From assembly GCA_954871525.1 (NCBI GenBank), contig OX940868.1, positions 26,903,056-26,967,055 of the forward strand: a DNA stretch of 64,000 nucleotides. Reading direction: 5' to 3'. The notes beneath the pieces were generated by a model that saw only the letters and a list, made by a program, of their open reading frames with translations, did no database searches and was not told the DNA's origin. The position numbers and the translations under genes were made by a program. This DNA comes from Parietaria judaica (Eukaryota > Streptophyta > Magnoliopsida > Rosales > Urticaceae). This document shows, piece by piece, positions 1 to 11,430 of the stretch; within the stretch, counting starts at the first letter, position 1; each line of letters begins with the position of its first letter.

Positions 1-3000
1 GTTTTCAAGACTTCAAGAGCTGCCTTGATCTTCGAAGAACTGTACAAGAGATTCTCAGATGGTGGCTCCTTTGTCTCCTGGACTTTATCAGAATCGTCTT
101 TACATGGATGATCAAGAAGAAAGCTGCTTAATGTGTTTCTGGAGAAAACCGAGGAAAGACTGAGCCTAATTTTGCAATTGGGATTCGGGCAATTGTGCTC
201 ATCCCCAGTAAGATGTTCACTAATGCATTGGTTGCAGAAAACATGTCCACATTTGGCAACAACTGCATCTTCGGGAGGATCCTGAAGGAAAAAAAAAAAG
301 AGTATATTAGTATTTTCCCATTTAGGATTTAGCAGAAAGTAAAAACGTGATCCAAAAAAATTTAAGGGCATTACATTGCAAAGACCACAAATCGCTAAAG
401 AAGCTCCCAAACACCTTAGGAGATGCTCTTTCTCATTTGGAAGTAGTTTCTTCGCCATTTCAGCTGAAGCTGACAATAAGGATCGTGAGTCCACGCCCTT
501 GACAAGACACGGGTGATCACAAGCTTGTCGGAGACGCAAAAGCATCAACAAAATGTTGACATAATTTTGTTTGACCGTTCCAGCAGCAGCGTACTCCTGA
601 TATGTTAATATAATTAATGTAAAATTCAGAAAATAAATAGATACTATTGCATAATCAGCAACATACTATTGATATTCAAAAAAGTAAGTTTTAGCAGCAT
701 ACGCCTAATAATGTTAGTTTCAGAACTTAAAACATAAAAAAAATCATGAATAAGAATTCAGAAGAAAACAAAACAAAAAAAAAAAAAAAACTAAGCACCA
801 ATATTGGAAGCTTTCAAAATCTAACTTTTCTCTGCAAGTAGAAGTATAAAATGTAAAAAAAAAATAGTAAAAGAGATCTATAATAAATCAAAAAGTTCTC
901 TACTAAACTTACTTCAAACTGAGCCCGTGAATCGGCTTCTAGCCTGGAGTAGAAGTCACGCTCTTCCTGTGAAAACTCCACCTTTTTCAATTCTACAAAC
1001 TTGGGTGGCAAATTGATAATTGGTTCCCCATCAAGAAGTGTACCTAACAAATATAATCATCACGTTATAAACCATAAATTAACATATAGCAAGTTCTTTG
1101 ATATCCAAAATGATGCTGAAAAAGACTAGCAACTCAAAGAATAAACAGTCAAGGGCTTAATAAAATATTACAGCTGATGCCTAGTTTCCAAAATAAAGGA
1201 AGTGATTTATAAATCTCAAGACATCAACAAAGTAAAATCGAGATTTCTAGTATCAGGTATATTTTTCTAGTATGTTTATGTATCTAGGTCCCTGGCAGAC
1301 ATATATATTTGGTTTCACTTTACCTTAAACTAAAAATTTAATCCATATTATCCATGCGACATATATCCTAATAAATACATATATACCAAGCCCGTGATGT
1401 CAAAATTTTGTTAAGTCGTGATTGATTTTCTCATCAACATACAATATATTATACAAATCAACCATATAACATTCGATGAAATACATAATCAAATTATATA
1501 TATAAACCTTAGGCCACAACGCTACCAACTTTTAATGTAAGAAAAGATCTAACACTCATCTAACCTTTGGTGCGCCGTAACATAATCGTCCTCAAGATGG
1601 TTTGTAACTTTCTGTACCCATTTGTCGGACTTCTGTTGATTGGAGCTTTGATATAGGAGCAGAACATCTTATACGCATCAAAAGGGTCATACTTGAGAAA
1701 TCTGAAGTAGCTATACAGATCATCAATTGCATTCTGAATAGGAGTCCCTGACAAACACCACCTCCTTTTAGCACGTAGGCCCCAACAAGCCCTAGCCACT
1801 TGAGTCCTGTGATTCTTAATACTCTGAGCCTCGTCAAGAACAACCCTAAACCATCCGACCTTGGCCAAAGGACGAACCAGAGACTCAGTCACTGAATTAT
1901 CAACCCCTTTTTTGTTCGCATTCTTTTTATCAGACTGTTTCCTCTTCTTAGTAGACGAGAGTTCGGCTACATCACCTTCGCCCACTTCCATTTTCACCTT
2001 CTCATCGTCATATTCATCAGCTCGCGGTTGTTTAGGAACTTCCATGGCAACAATCGAATACGTCGTGAGGACGACGTCGTACTTTGCCAGCTCACACGGA
2101 TCCTTCGTTCGGTTGCTTCCATGGTAAATAAGGACCGAGAGATTGGCCTTTTTGGTAACTTTGTTTCGAAGCTCGTCATCCCATTGACGCAAAACGCTAG
2201 TAGGACAGACTATGAGGGTTCCTGCAGCCGGTCTTCCCTTTCCCACGACCAATGCGGGACTTCCATTTAGCGGTAACTGGTGTGCATTTGTGTGCTCTGT
2301 CATACTGCTGATTACCAGAGGAACGTCCTCGTCCTCATCCAAATTCAATGTTTCAGTCAAATGTTTTATAGGAGAGGTTTTATGAGATAAAGGCCGCTCC
2401 TTGAGTATGAGTGAGATTGTCGATATTGTTTTACCCAAGCCCTGATCGTCCGCGAGAATTCCACCAGAACAACGGGCATTATCTGTCTCCTTCTGAACCA
2501 TCCATGATAGAGCAATTCTCTAAAGAAACAATCATACATATGCAATTAATTCACTTATTATAAAAGTGTAGAAATGTAAAATGTTAAAAAGTATTTGTAG
2601 ATAGCATTGATTGTTTTATGAACTACAATCAGGGCATACAAGACTCCGAATATTGATTAATGGTATCACAAAAATAATTATCTCATAACTACAATAATGA
2701 CAACGGAACAATTTTCCACACTAAATCACAGGAATCACTTTGCACACAGACGTTCCAGGTGGCAGAAAGGGTCGTGCAGCAGCATGAACCAGAAAAAAAA
2801 ATGGCACAAGTTGCGTCAATGAATTTGCCAGTTTCTTGTTGATAGTTATATTGGACTTTCTAAATTGTGAAAGTATGCACACTTCCGAGCAACTAGCAGA
2901 GAATACAAAAACGCAATTGAACGGATATCAAACCTGATGCCGAAGAAGAGATACAGATAAAAGTCCATCGGGCGGATTCATCTCTGTTTTTGGCTGTGAG

Positions 3001-6000
3001 AGATCCTGAAATAGAGCATGGTATCAACTATCAACACAGTTCAAAAGAGATCAGAGAGAGAGAAAAATCAACTATATTATTATATTTAAATTATTTATCA
3101 GGAAATTGTTAGTTTACTTATGTATACGAATTAGTTAGCTATTATTTATACTATTAACAGTGTTTTATTATGTCGATAAGATGTAATTAACTATTGATTG
3201 ATTGTATGCAGAAATCAAAAACTAACCTGCATTAGCTGCATATAGAAACGATCATCCTTGTTCTTAGACTTCGAGCTTCCAACTGACTCCATGGTAGACC
3301 TCTGAGCAGGGATTATGTTATTTCTTGGAGCAGGATGGCTTATATCTTCAATTATACAAATATCTGGGTCATCCTCTACAACAGATTTCTCTGAAAAATT
3401 ACTATGACTTGATTCAGGGCTGACTTTGGAAACACAGGAGTTCCCTGAAGCAAAAGGCTGAATTTGGGGAATATGTCGGTCAAGAGAATTCATAATAGTA
3501 ATATTTCCTATACTACCATTAGTATAATCTGACGGACGACAAACTTTCTTAGACACAGAAGTCAACTCTTCTTTCTCATCAATTAAGCTGCCAATCCTCT
3601 GCTGAGGCACGAAAGAAGGAACGCCCGAATATGACATATCAGAATGCTGCATTGAGATACTTGGTACAGTCAGCTCATCAGGTTTCTCACCCTTTACTTT
3701 GTCTTCATGGTAAATGTATGATTGAGCACGATTTGATTGTTGACTTGATGAAGCATAATCGTTACATTCATACCCATGATTCCACCCATCAAGATCAAAG
3801 TAATTACTCACTGGAACCACCGAGGTAGATTTCTCATCAATACCACTACCATTCAATTCTATCATAGTACTTGAGCATGCACTCTCGGATGGAAAATTCC
3901 ATTCCCGGTTCTTTCCAAGATGCTTCCAATCATCTGAAAGAAATTGAGGATTATACTCGGGCAGAAAAGGATATTCTCTTCCTGTTGTGTCGTATTTTAC
4001 AGCTGAAAAATCCATCATAGCATCCACAGAAGATGCGTCACGTGAACTCTTATCTGCCTCCATGGTTGGATTTTGCAAAGAAGTACACAATCCATGTCTT
4101 GGAAGTCCCGCGGTTCCAACAGTATGTTGTCCATAGGTCCCATACTTATAAGAATCAGTTGCAATGCTCCCGGGCCCATGGTAATTTAAAATATCTACAG
4201 GAATGAGAACATAAAATTTTTAATTTTTTTTAAAGACACATCGATTATATTAATAAAAATAAATTACAATGCAAGGCTAGAAAATGGTTTACGATCAACC
4301 AATATATTTCTAAACCGAGTCTCGTATAAACGATTTTAGAGAAATAAAAAAAAAATCAAATTGTCTATCGTTCATACTTAAGTATAACAATGTCTCAAAT
4401 CATATATAAATATATATCAAGCGATAGCTTACGTGCCTTGGGATTTTATATCTTGTGCATTCCTCAACTCAATTTCACGTTCATGCTGCTGGGTACGGGC
4501 ATCAAGCTTATCTCCATCGATCAAACTGTATTTATCTCGTTGAGAAAAACTAGACACTCCGCAAGTGGGAAGGGCAAAATCATCCCTCTCAACTGAGCAA
4601 GCGCCATTGCTAGAATCAAGTGAGATCCAGCCTCTTAGATTTGCAGAACTACCATTAATAGGAGACTCCTGAACTCTATTGCTGGTGATCATGTCCTGCT
4701 TTTTGGTGTCCGAAAGTACGACATCATTCCTCCAGCCAATCACTATAATATACCAGGATTAAAATTTATTAGCAAAATTATGTGAGTTGCAGCGTAACGT
4801 AACAGATGAAAGAAACATAGGGGGATAATAACACGGCAAAGAACAACAATCTTTCTTATTTGACTACTAAGAAGATTGGCAAATACCTTGGCTTCCAGAT
4901 CCTGCCATTTCACCATTCTCCAACGCTGTTTTCAACGACTCATCGGGACCGTTCTGCAATTGAGTGGCAAAAACATCCAAAGCAAGGAAAACTAAAGGGT
5001 GATTAAATTGCACAGAGGTTGAAAGGAAGAAAAGGTAGCTATCTTGGGGGGTTTTTTTTTTAACAAATAGTATTGTTTATAACGTTTCCCTACCCAGTGT
5101 CATTCACCAATCTTACTCCTAAGCTATTGTCTAATAATTATTTGCAGCAGTGTTTTAAATTGTGCAATTTAAAAAAATAAAAAATAACGCCTCAGGGCGA
5201 GTGCAATAGCGCAGAAAACTGAGGTGCATGCCTCACTAAGCTGAAGCGAGTCTTGAGGGATATGCCTCAATTTTTTTGGGCCATTTAGCCCATGTCAACA
5301 GCCTAAAGACCCTAAACCCTAATTTTTTTTAAAATCATTGTTACATATGTGATGTTCGAGACTTTGAAACTCATTTTACGCCATGTTTAAGACTACAAGA
5401 CTCATTTTCTGTGTTTCCGACTTTTTGCTAAGTATGAGTTTGAGACATAAGTGTTTGAGACTTTACGATTTATGAGATTTCTATTGATTATATTTAGAAT
5501 TTTATGGATTTAATTGGAGATTTTGAGGCTAATGCCCGGGTTCGGCTCAAGGCTTAAACCCGCAATTTAAAACATTGATTTTCCGGCTTTCTTATCACTC
5601 AAAAAACTTGTTCACGCCATTAATTCAAGAAATAATTTTTCTGGCAAATAAAATTAAGAACCCTAATCATGAGGACCTATTTGGTAATATTTCTTTGGTC
5701 TTAAAAGCTTAAAAGGTGAAGAATTTCCAACAATGGGAAGATGATACTAGAAGTGAAATCAAAAGGGTCCTCCCAATTCCCCTATGAGAACAACGCCATT
5801 CAGCTGAATTTCGAAAAGAAAATCGATTTCACCGGCTAAAGCATACGGCCAAAATCGCAGAAGAAAATAACACTCTCTGACTTCTGTGACAATCTATTAC
5901 CTAAGAAGTCGCAAAAGGAGGAAGAATCATATAAGGGTTTTCCTCTTAAGGACATAATTTCAATGTTTGTTTCCAGATGCATTCAAGAGAGCTCTCCCAA

Positions 6001-6233
6001 AACAAAAATCCGCAAAAGGCACGCAATTTCGGTCCAAATCGCGAACCAAAACCATCGGAGAAACCCGAATCCGAACCCGAAAACTGTCACAGCAAGAAAA
6101 ATCATACCTGTAAATCATCAGAATCATCGGCGCGTCCCTCGCCAATAATGTCAAAGAGCATATCCGCATCGATCGTCAACCCGTCGTCGAAATAATCCGC
6201 GACGAAGCTCGGCTGCTCCGGGCAACCCTCCAT
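1..6233 (-). CDS. CHR28: SNF2-family helicase with RING finger, CHR28/FRG-like (3' end outside the window)
   Basis: Exons read on the minus strand: 6108-6233, 4887-4953, 4437-4742, 3227-4194, 2934-3005, 1565-2519, 913-1043, 375-596 and <1-281, about 1000 residues before the window edge. The start (6233) gives an acidic N terminus beginning MEGCPEQPSF. Residues about 43-447 are low-complexity and Ser-rich. The SNF2 ATPase follows, with Walker A ADDQGLGKT near residue 495 and a DEAQ box near 700. A C3HC4 RING is inserted between the helicase lobes: CGLCN ends exon 8 (about residue 905) and CGHVFCNQC is in exon 9. The C-terminal helicase lobe lies outside the window. This order matches the Rad5/16-like plant FRG proteins (Arabidopsis CHR27/CHR28), which are linked to siRNA-directed DNA methylation. 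Exon 3 joins exon 4 in frame only with a GC donor at 4436-4435. Intron 1 (1.15 kb) holds a hAT-like insertion. Family call firm; paralogue inferred. Confidence 0.93.
5148..5577. mobile_element. hAT-like non-autonomous element in intron 1 of the SNF2 gene
   Basis: The ends form imperfect terminal inverted repeats: CAGTGTTTTAAATTG on the left and its complement, ending in AACATTG, on the right. The flanking 8-mers atttgcag and attttccg agree at six of eight positions, as expected for an old hAT target duplication. The interior has no coding capacity. It sits wholly within the intron between exons at 6108 and 4953. Superfamily assignment is inferred from the end sequence and duplication length. 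Confidence 0.55.
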
Positions 6234-6600
6234 CGCTAAATTCGAGCTCCCTTCCGTCTTCAACATGAGCGAATCGCCCCTCGAAACCCTAATTCCAGGT
6301 CGCTCGGCCCTCCAGAATCAGAGGTCCGACGAATTTTCCAACCGCAATTTCTCGGGAAACAATCAGGAATTGCAGATTTTGGGAGAGAATTCTAAAAACC
6401 TAAAAATCCAAAATCAGAAATTAAAAAGACAAAATTAATAGTTTCCGAGAAAGCCCTGCAACGCGACTTGAGAAATTTCTCACTTGTTCGGCTTTTGGGA
6501 CTTTCCTCTCTGAATTTTGGGTATCCTTTTCCTATATAGGTACCTGTGTGAAGAGGACAAAACCGTGAATCGTGAAAAATGTGGGTGTGCGCAGGTTAGT
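6234..6600 (-). promoter_or_regulatory. 5' UTR and proximal promoter region of the SNF2 gene
   Basis: This stretch lies immediately upstream of the ATG at 6233 on the minus strand. It is richer in GC than the spacer beyond it and includes a TATATAGG-type stretch near 6532-6540 in plus coordinates (cctatatagg is self-complementary) that could serve as a TATA element. No transcript evidence is available, so the exact start is unknown. No protein-coding ORF here looks real. Confidence 0.4.
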
Positions 6601-6911
6601 GCTTTATGACCAAGGTGGTGTGCGTAGGCTAATGACCACGTCGCTACCGTACGCCGTAACAATGCTAGTGCCAATTTCCGCCGTGACTAGAATGACGTGG
6701 ACGATTGATTCTCTACGTGCTTTGTCACGCAGAGAATCGCGCCTCCATGTGTTTATATATTTATCTACTTTGATGTTTGGAGATTTTTTTCTTAAAAGAA
6801 AATGAAAAAAGAAAAAGAAAAATAATTTGATATGATAAAATCTACCTTAAGGAATATAAGACACTCTGATTTTGAAATCCTCTCTGGTTCAAATATATGT
6901 AGACATGTGTT

Positions 6912-7440
6912 ATAAGTTTTGTTTAAGACTTGAAAGTTTGGTCGTAGAAGCAATCGGGAAGAAAAATCGTTTGATCATATAAATTTGGATTATAATTTTG
7001 ATCGTTTTTAAGAATCTAGATATTAATAATAAAGTAATAAACATCTTGCCAAATAATTTAAAAAGAAAAACAAATTTTAAAATCTCGAGGCTCGCTGTCA
7101 TAAAAGCAATCAAAAAGAAAAAATCGTTCGACTAATGAAGTTTGGAACGTTTCCAGATATCATAATTTTGATAAGTTAAAAGAATCTGGATACTAATTAT
7201 AAAGTAATAAATATATTGCCAAACAATCTAGAGTAAAATCTTGTTTTAAATCTCGAGGCTCGTTCTCATAGAAGCAATAGAAAAGAACAATCGTTTGATG
7301 AGATAAGTTTTGATCATCTGCAAATCACAATTTTTATCATTTTTAAGAATCTGGATATTAATTATAAAGTAATGAATATTTTGCCAAACAATTTAAAATA
7401 AAATCTTGTTTTAAGATCTCGAGGCTCATTGTTTTACCAC
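6912..7440. repeat. three-unit tandem repeat, period about 167-171 bp
   Basis: Three diverged copies of one unit lie head to tail. Landmarks recur at constant spacing: AATCTCGAGGCTCG-like blocks near 7081, 7252 and 7418, and blocks of the form AATCTGGATAYTAATTATAAAG near 7010, 7180 and 7345. Units share roughly four of five bases by eye. There is no coding capacity. The unit length is in the range of plant satellite monomers, but three copies do not make a satellite array. It may be a small local amplification or the internal repeat of a degraded transposon. Confidence 0.8.
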
Positions 7441-7567
7441 GTTGCGAAAGCTAGTAAATCTCATATAACTGTTTTATTTTGAAGTATTCAATACCAAATA
7501 TGAACTTGCGTGGACTATACGTGTATTAAATCCCTCGTACCTAGGATGTTGGGATTATATTTGTCTA

Positions 7568-7695
7568 ATAGTATTAAGTGGGCCGAGGTGGGCCACAACT
7601 CGTTAAGCCTGCACATTGAACGGGACAACCCATAATGTCATGGGACAGGCTTTTACAAGTTGAATGTATTGAGTTTTTACAAGTCAAATTTCATG
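7568..7695. mobile_element. fragment related to the hAT element at 40345-41478
   Basis: The stretch beginning with GTGGGCCGAGGTGGGCC and continuing through a cttttacaagt-type repeat resembles, in order, the left part of the complete element at 40345: gtgggccggggtgggcc, cgttaagcccgcat, aatgtcacgggg, then cttttacgagtc. It has lost much of its GC content, consistent with an older, decayed copy. No intact ends or target duplication are visible. Confidence 0.6.
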
Positions 7696-8129
7696 TGCTT
7701 CTCGCAAACCAAGATAGAACAAAGCTACCACAACTTCGGGAGTTCATGATATGGAATTAGATTCCTAACAAACAAAGTTGGGCCTATAAATACTCACTTC
7801 CACACCGGAAAAAAAAATTATATATATATTATCATTGTTGATGTATGAATTCGTCTTAATTAAGAGGCGACATGTCGTATATGTGACACTGACATTAATT
7901 TAAATTTTGTCTCACGTTAAAAGACTATAGTATTTTGAATAACTAAGGAACATTTATTTACATATATAATATCTTTGCCTGATATTGTGAGTTAAACATT
8001 TAACAAAACTTACTAAGGACCAAAGGCCAAAGCCCACGAGCGAAAATTCTATGTTTTAATAAATTCTATGTTTTAATAAATAATATCACGTTGAGGAGAG
8101 ATTTTCAAGTTCAATAGAGAAAATTTGTT

Positions 8130-8335
8130 AACCAAGCTTGTTTGGCCAAGTGGTAACTCTGCCACTCCTCTATTCAAGAGGTCATGGATTCAAACCCTCA
8201 TGGTCTCAAATGAGTGCCCCTTTACATTATTGTAAACTTGGTCAATAGTGTCACGTCATGCGAGAGTGCATTATAATTTTGGCTGATGTCAAATTTCAGC
8301 TCATCTCGCATACACGGTCCATGGTGAGTTTTATT
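8130..8335 (+). mobile_element. tRNA-derived SINE-like element
   Basis: An RNA polymerase III A box (TGGCCAAGTGG, 8143-8153) is followed about 43 bp later by a B box (GGATTCAAACC, 8186-8196). The stretch between and around them resembles a tRNA head but cannot fold into a full cloverleaf with a paired acceptor stem, which argues for a SINE head rather than a tRNA gene. The body runs to about 8335, where sequence becomes T-rich. No family name can be assigned, and no clear target duplication was found. Confidence 0.55.
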
Positions 8336-9126
8336 ATTTGACTTTTGGTTATTGAGTTTTTAAGTAATTCCATTCTTCATTTCTAATTTCAGATGTTCAA
8401 GATGCTTTAATTTATCAAAATTATGCATCATCATTCTTCATATAATTCCAGTCATAAATTTTGTATGTAATTTTTATCGTGCAACAATTTATATCTGTTG
8501 TACACTTTTTCAAATCAACTCAATATTTTGAGTGTCAAAAAAAAGATATTAATAGTATATGAGAATAAAACTACTCGTATCTTTAATTGGCTGATTGATA
8601 AGATTTTCATTATTATTAGTAACACATTAAAAAAAAAAAAAAAAACCCTCAAAATTTGTCGTTGTCCAGGAAATAATTATCGAATTCGATCACAAATTTG
8701 TCTATCATTCACATTATTCTTAGTCCTATATTTCATATCCAGAATTTCAGAACTGGCTCGATACTTGATTAGGAAGTAATCCGAAAAAATTGTATGGGGT
8801 ATTTATCTGAGATTTTTTAAAAGTTACCCTAAAGATCAAGGGACTATCTCGAGGTACGAGGTACGACACTGAGACTACAATTCCTAACATAAAATACTAC
8901 TGTACCAAGATTTCTGGTTTAGGTTTCAAAATCTCACTTCAACCACGTCCCGATTCATCAGTATTAAAATTATTATAAAATAATTTTAATAATTTATTCA
9001 TTAATCATTTTAGAAAAAAAACTTTAAAAATAAAACAAAATGTTAAGTGGTAATCTTATTATATTGTCGTGACGATCATCTAGACGCCACATGACATTTG
9101 AGTAATGGAGCGTGAATAGAAGCTAT
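8336..9126. other. AT-rich spacer, nothing recognised
   Basis: Short poly(A) and poly(T) runs, including a 16-base A run near 8630, but no credible gene, RNA or complete transposon. The 93-residue frame at 8498-8779 is low-complexity and Lys/Ile-rich, as expected from AT-rich DNA. Confidence 0.6.
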
Positions 9127-10554
9127 TGTTGATGCGTAAAATGACTTTAACTTAGAGTCGGATCCACAGTGCGGGCGCCGAGCTGGACCTGACAGCCGTG
9201 TGGATAGTTGAATGCAGAGTCAACGCGGGTTGACTGACGATCGTCAAAGCTAGAGGCGAGTACTTCGTCTTTGGCAAGCCTCCGGGTTGTTCTTGGCGAT
9301 CCTTAATGAGCTTCCCTCCTCGGTGAGCTCTACATCTAGGCGAATTCCCTGTCTTGGTTAAGCGCTTTGTCTTGGTGTAGCTCTTCGTCTAGGCAAACTC
9401 CCCGTCTTGGCAAAGTTCCGAGGTGTTCCTTATGAGTCTTGATGATTTTCCTTCATTGGCGAGCTCCCGTGGCGAGGGAGGACCTGCAAAAAATGGTAGA
9501 TCGGGCTCGAACCCCGTCTCTTATGGTCAAGCGAGGCTGCCTACGTATCTCAGTTTAAGATAATTAAGTCCCATATTGTTCAGGGTTAGTAAATGGCCGA
9601 TGACTAACGATGTTGTTTGGCTAGTCGGAGATGCCGATGTTGGTGGTGCGGGGGTGGCCTTCACCAGTGGCGAGGGTATTACCGGCAAGGGTTTTGTAGT
9701 AAACGGCGTAGGTGTAGGCGAGCTCGTATAACGAGGGCCTTGACCGGCGAGGGTAGTCTTGGCCGACACCTGGACAATATCAGGCGAAGCGCATGACTAT
9801 GTCGACCAACTTTCTCAGGCTAACTCAATCCCTTGACAAGTCTCAGCTCTATTCGGTCAATCCTGTTGAGTCTTTAGGTGGTGGCGAAGGCACCGACCTT
9901 GGTGAGGACCAGAAGGGGTGATTTTCTAGAGAGAGATAAGCTCTGGAGAAAGTTGTGAGAGAATGTGCTGAAATGAGGACGAAACATGTCTTATTTTATA
10001 GGTAAATGAGGTAACCACTTCTCCATGAATTAGGAGAAATCAATTCTCATTAATTGCACAAAAAAGGGCTATGAATTTGGCCTTGCCGCGGCTCCTTGTC
10101 GTGGAAAGGGCCTCAACGGTGCTCCGTAGCTCACTTAGAGTGTCTTGCGGGTGTCCGCAGGCTTGTATGTTGAGTTCAGAGGAATCTAGAGATCTTCCCG
10201 AGGATCGTCCTAAGCTCGGATCTCCTCGTCGTGTGCAATTATTGTGAGTTATTCCTTCGTCAATGTCTATAGCTTGGTGGCTTGTCATGGCGAGGGGGCT
10301 CTTTAGGGTGAGGGGGCTTATCAGGGTGAGGTGGTTCGTTAGAGGTCCTCGTCAGGGTACCTCCTCAGAAGGCTCGATGGGAGACATCACCAGGAGGTGC
10401 CTTTTCGATCAAGGACTTTGTCTTCTTGGTCTTCAGGGTTCCGAGCCTCGCCAAATGCATTTGGTCTTAAACATTTTGTTTTTGTCTTCGTCAGTTGGCT
10501 TTAACTTTCACCAATGAGCCTAAATTTTATATGCACCATAAAATGCACATAACA
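9127..10554 (-). mobile_element. probable solo LTR of an LTR retrotransposon
   Basis: The segment starts with TGTTGATG and ends with CATAACA, giving canonical TG...CA boundaries with the short inverted TGTT/AACA tip of an LTR. The flanking five bases are gctat (9122-9126) and actat (10555-10559), four of five matching. A CTATAAAATAA TATA-like box read on the minus strand (about 9988-9998) suggests minus orientation. The body is 1.4 kb, GC-richer than its surroundings, has short internal cttgg/gtcttgg repeats, and contains gaggctgcctacgtatctc, a phrase seen in many plant LTRs. No Gag-Pol sequence lies beside it, so it is best read as a solo LTR from recombination. Confidence 0.6.
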
Positions 10555-10650
10555 ACTATTATTATAATTTTGGAAAACTATTAACACTTGTACCGCTAAT
10601 ATCTCTATTTTTTGGGCAAATTTTGGTACTTGTGCCCCTACCCTACCATC

Positions 10651-11430
10651 TGTCACAGGGTAATTTTTCGACTAAGTATTTAAACTAAATTCCCTATGCG
10701 GCGCCGAATCCTCCCAAGGATCCGACCAGCCTTATGCGGATAATAACGATGATCAAACTTAAAGTAAGCACTCACGACACAATAATCTTACGGGGCACAC
10801 CCCAACCAAAGCTTTATTATTAATCGTAAGCAAAGGACTAAGAAACTCTAAAGCCTAAAGCTTATACTCGAATTTCCCTCTAAGTCTGAATGAATAAAAT
10901 AGCCAACATGGCTTAGTATTTATAAGCTAGCTAAGAAACCTAATCCTACTCGAATTACAACTCTGGGGCGTTATCCAATCTTCTAGAATTCTCCTTGGAC
11001 GCGTTATCTTTAAGCCAGGCGCAATCTTCACTTGATGGCGTGTGCAATCCGCGTGGAAGCTTCCCAAAACGTGTGGGTGACGCTGACCGAAACCGCGTGG
11101 GTGAGGCTGGCTTCCTCGCGCGGGTGACGCGCGCTGCGTGACCGCATGGGTGATGCGCCCCTTGCTGCCCGCGCGCACTCGCTGCCTGGATGGCGCGTCT
11201 TCTCGCGAATGGGCCTGGCAGCCCATTAGCTTGACTGTAGTGGACTTGGCTTTTCTCTAACGCTCCCTTGGCGCCCGTGTAGGATTTTTCCCGCTTCTCA
11301 AATACTTTGCTCGGCCCACCGAGGCTTTTCTCGCGCTAGGCCTCGTACCTTGCGCTTGGGAGACTTGGTAAGTCTCCCTCCCGTGCGCCACAGCGCCCGG
11401 GCCCCTTTATCGGACTAAAGGGGTGTGACA
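10651..11430 (-). repeat. 3' LTR of the chromovirus
   Basis: 780 bp, TG...CA with perfect 7-bp inverted tips (TGTCACA/TGTGACA). Nearly identical to 15976-16755. The stop codon of Gag-Pol (11417-11415) falls 14 bp inside this LTR, so the last few Gag-Pol residues are LTR-encoded. Confidence 0.97.

Noticed and set aside
8143..8200. Possible tRNA gene at the A/B box pair
   Set aside because: No paired acceptor stem or convincing anticodon arm; a SINE head fits better.
10927..11226. 99-residue frame present identically in both LTRs (also 16252-16551)
   Set aside because: It lies wholly within the LTRs in low-complexity GC-rich sequence with no recognisable domain; its identity between copies reflects LTR identity only.
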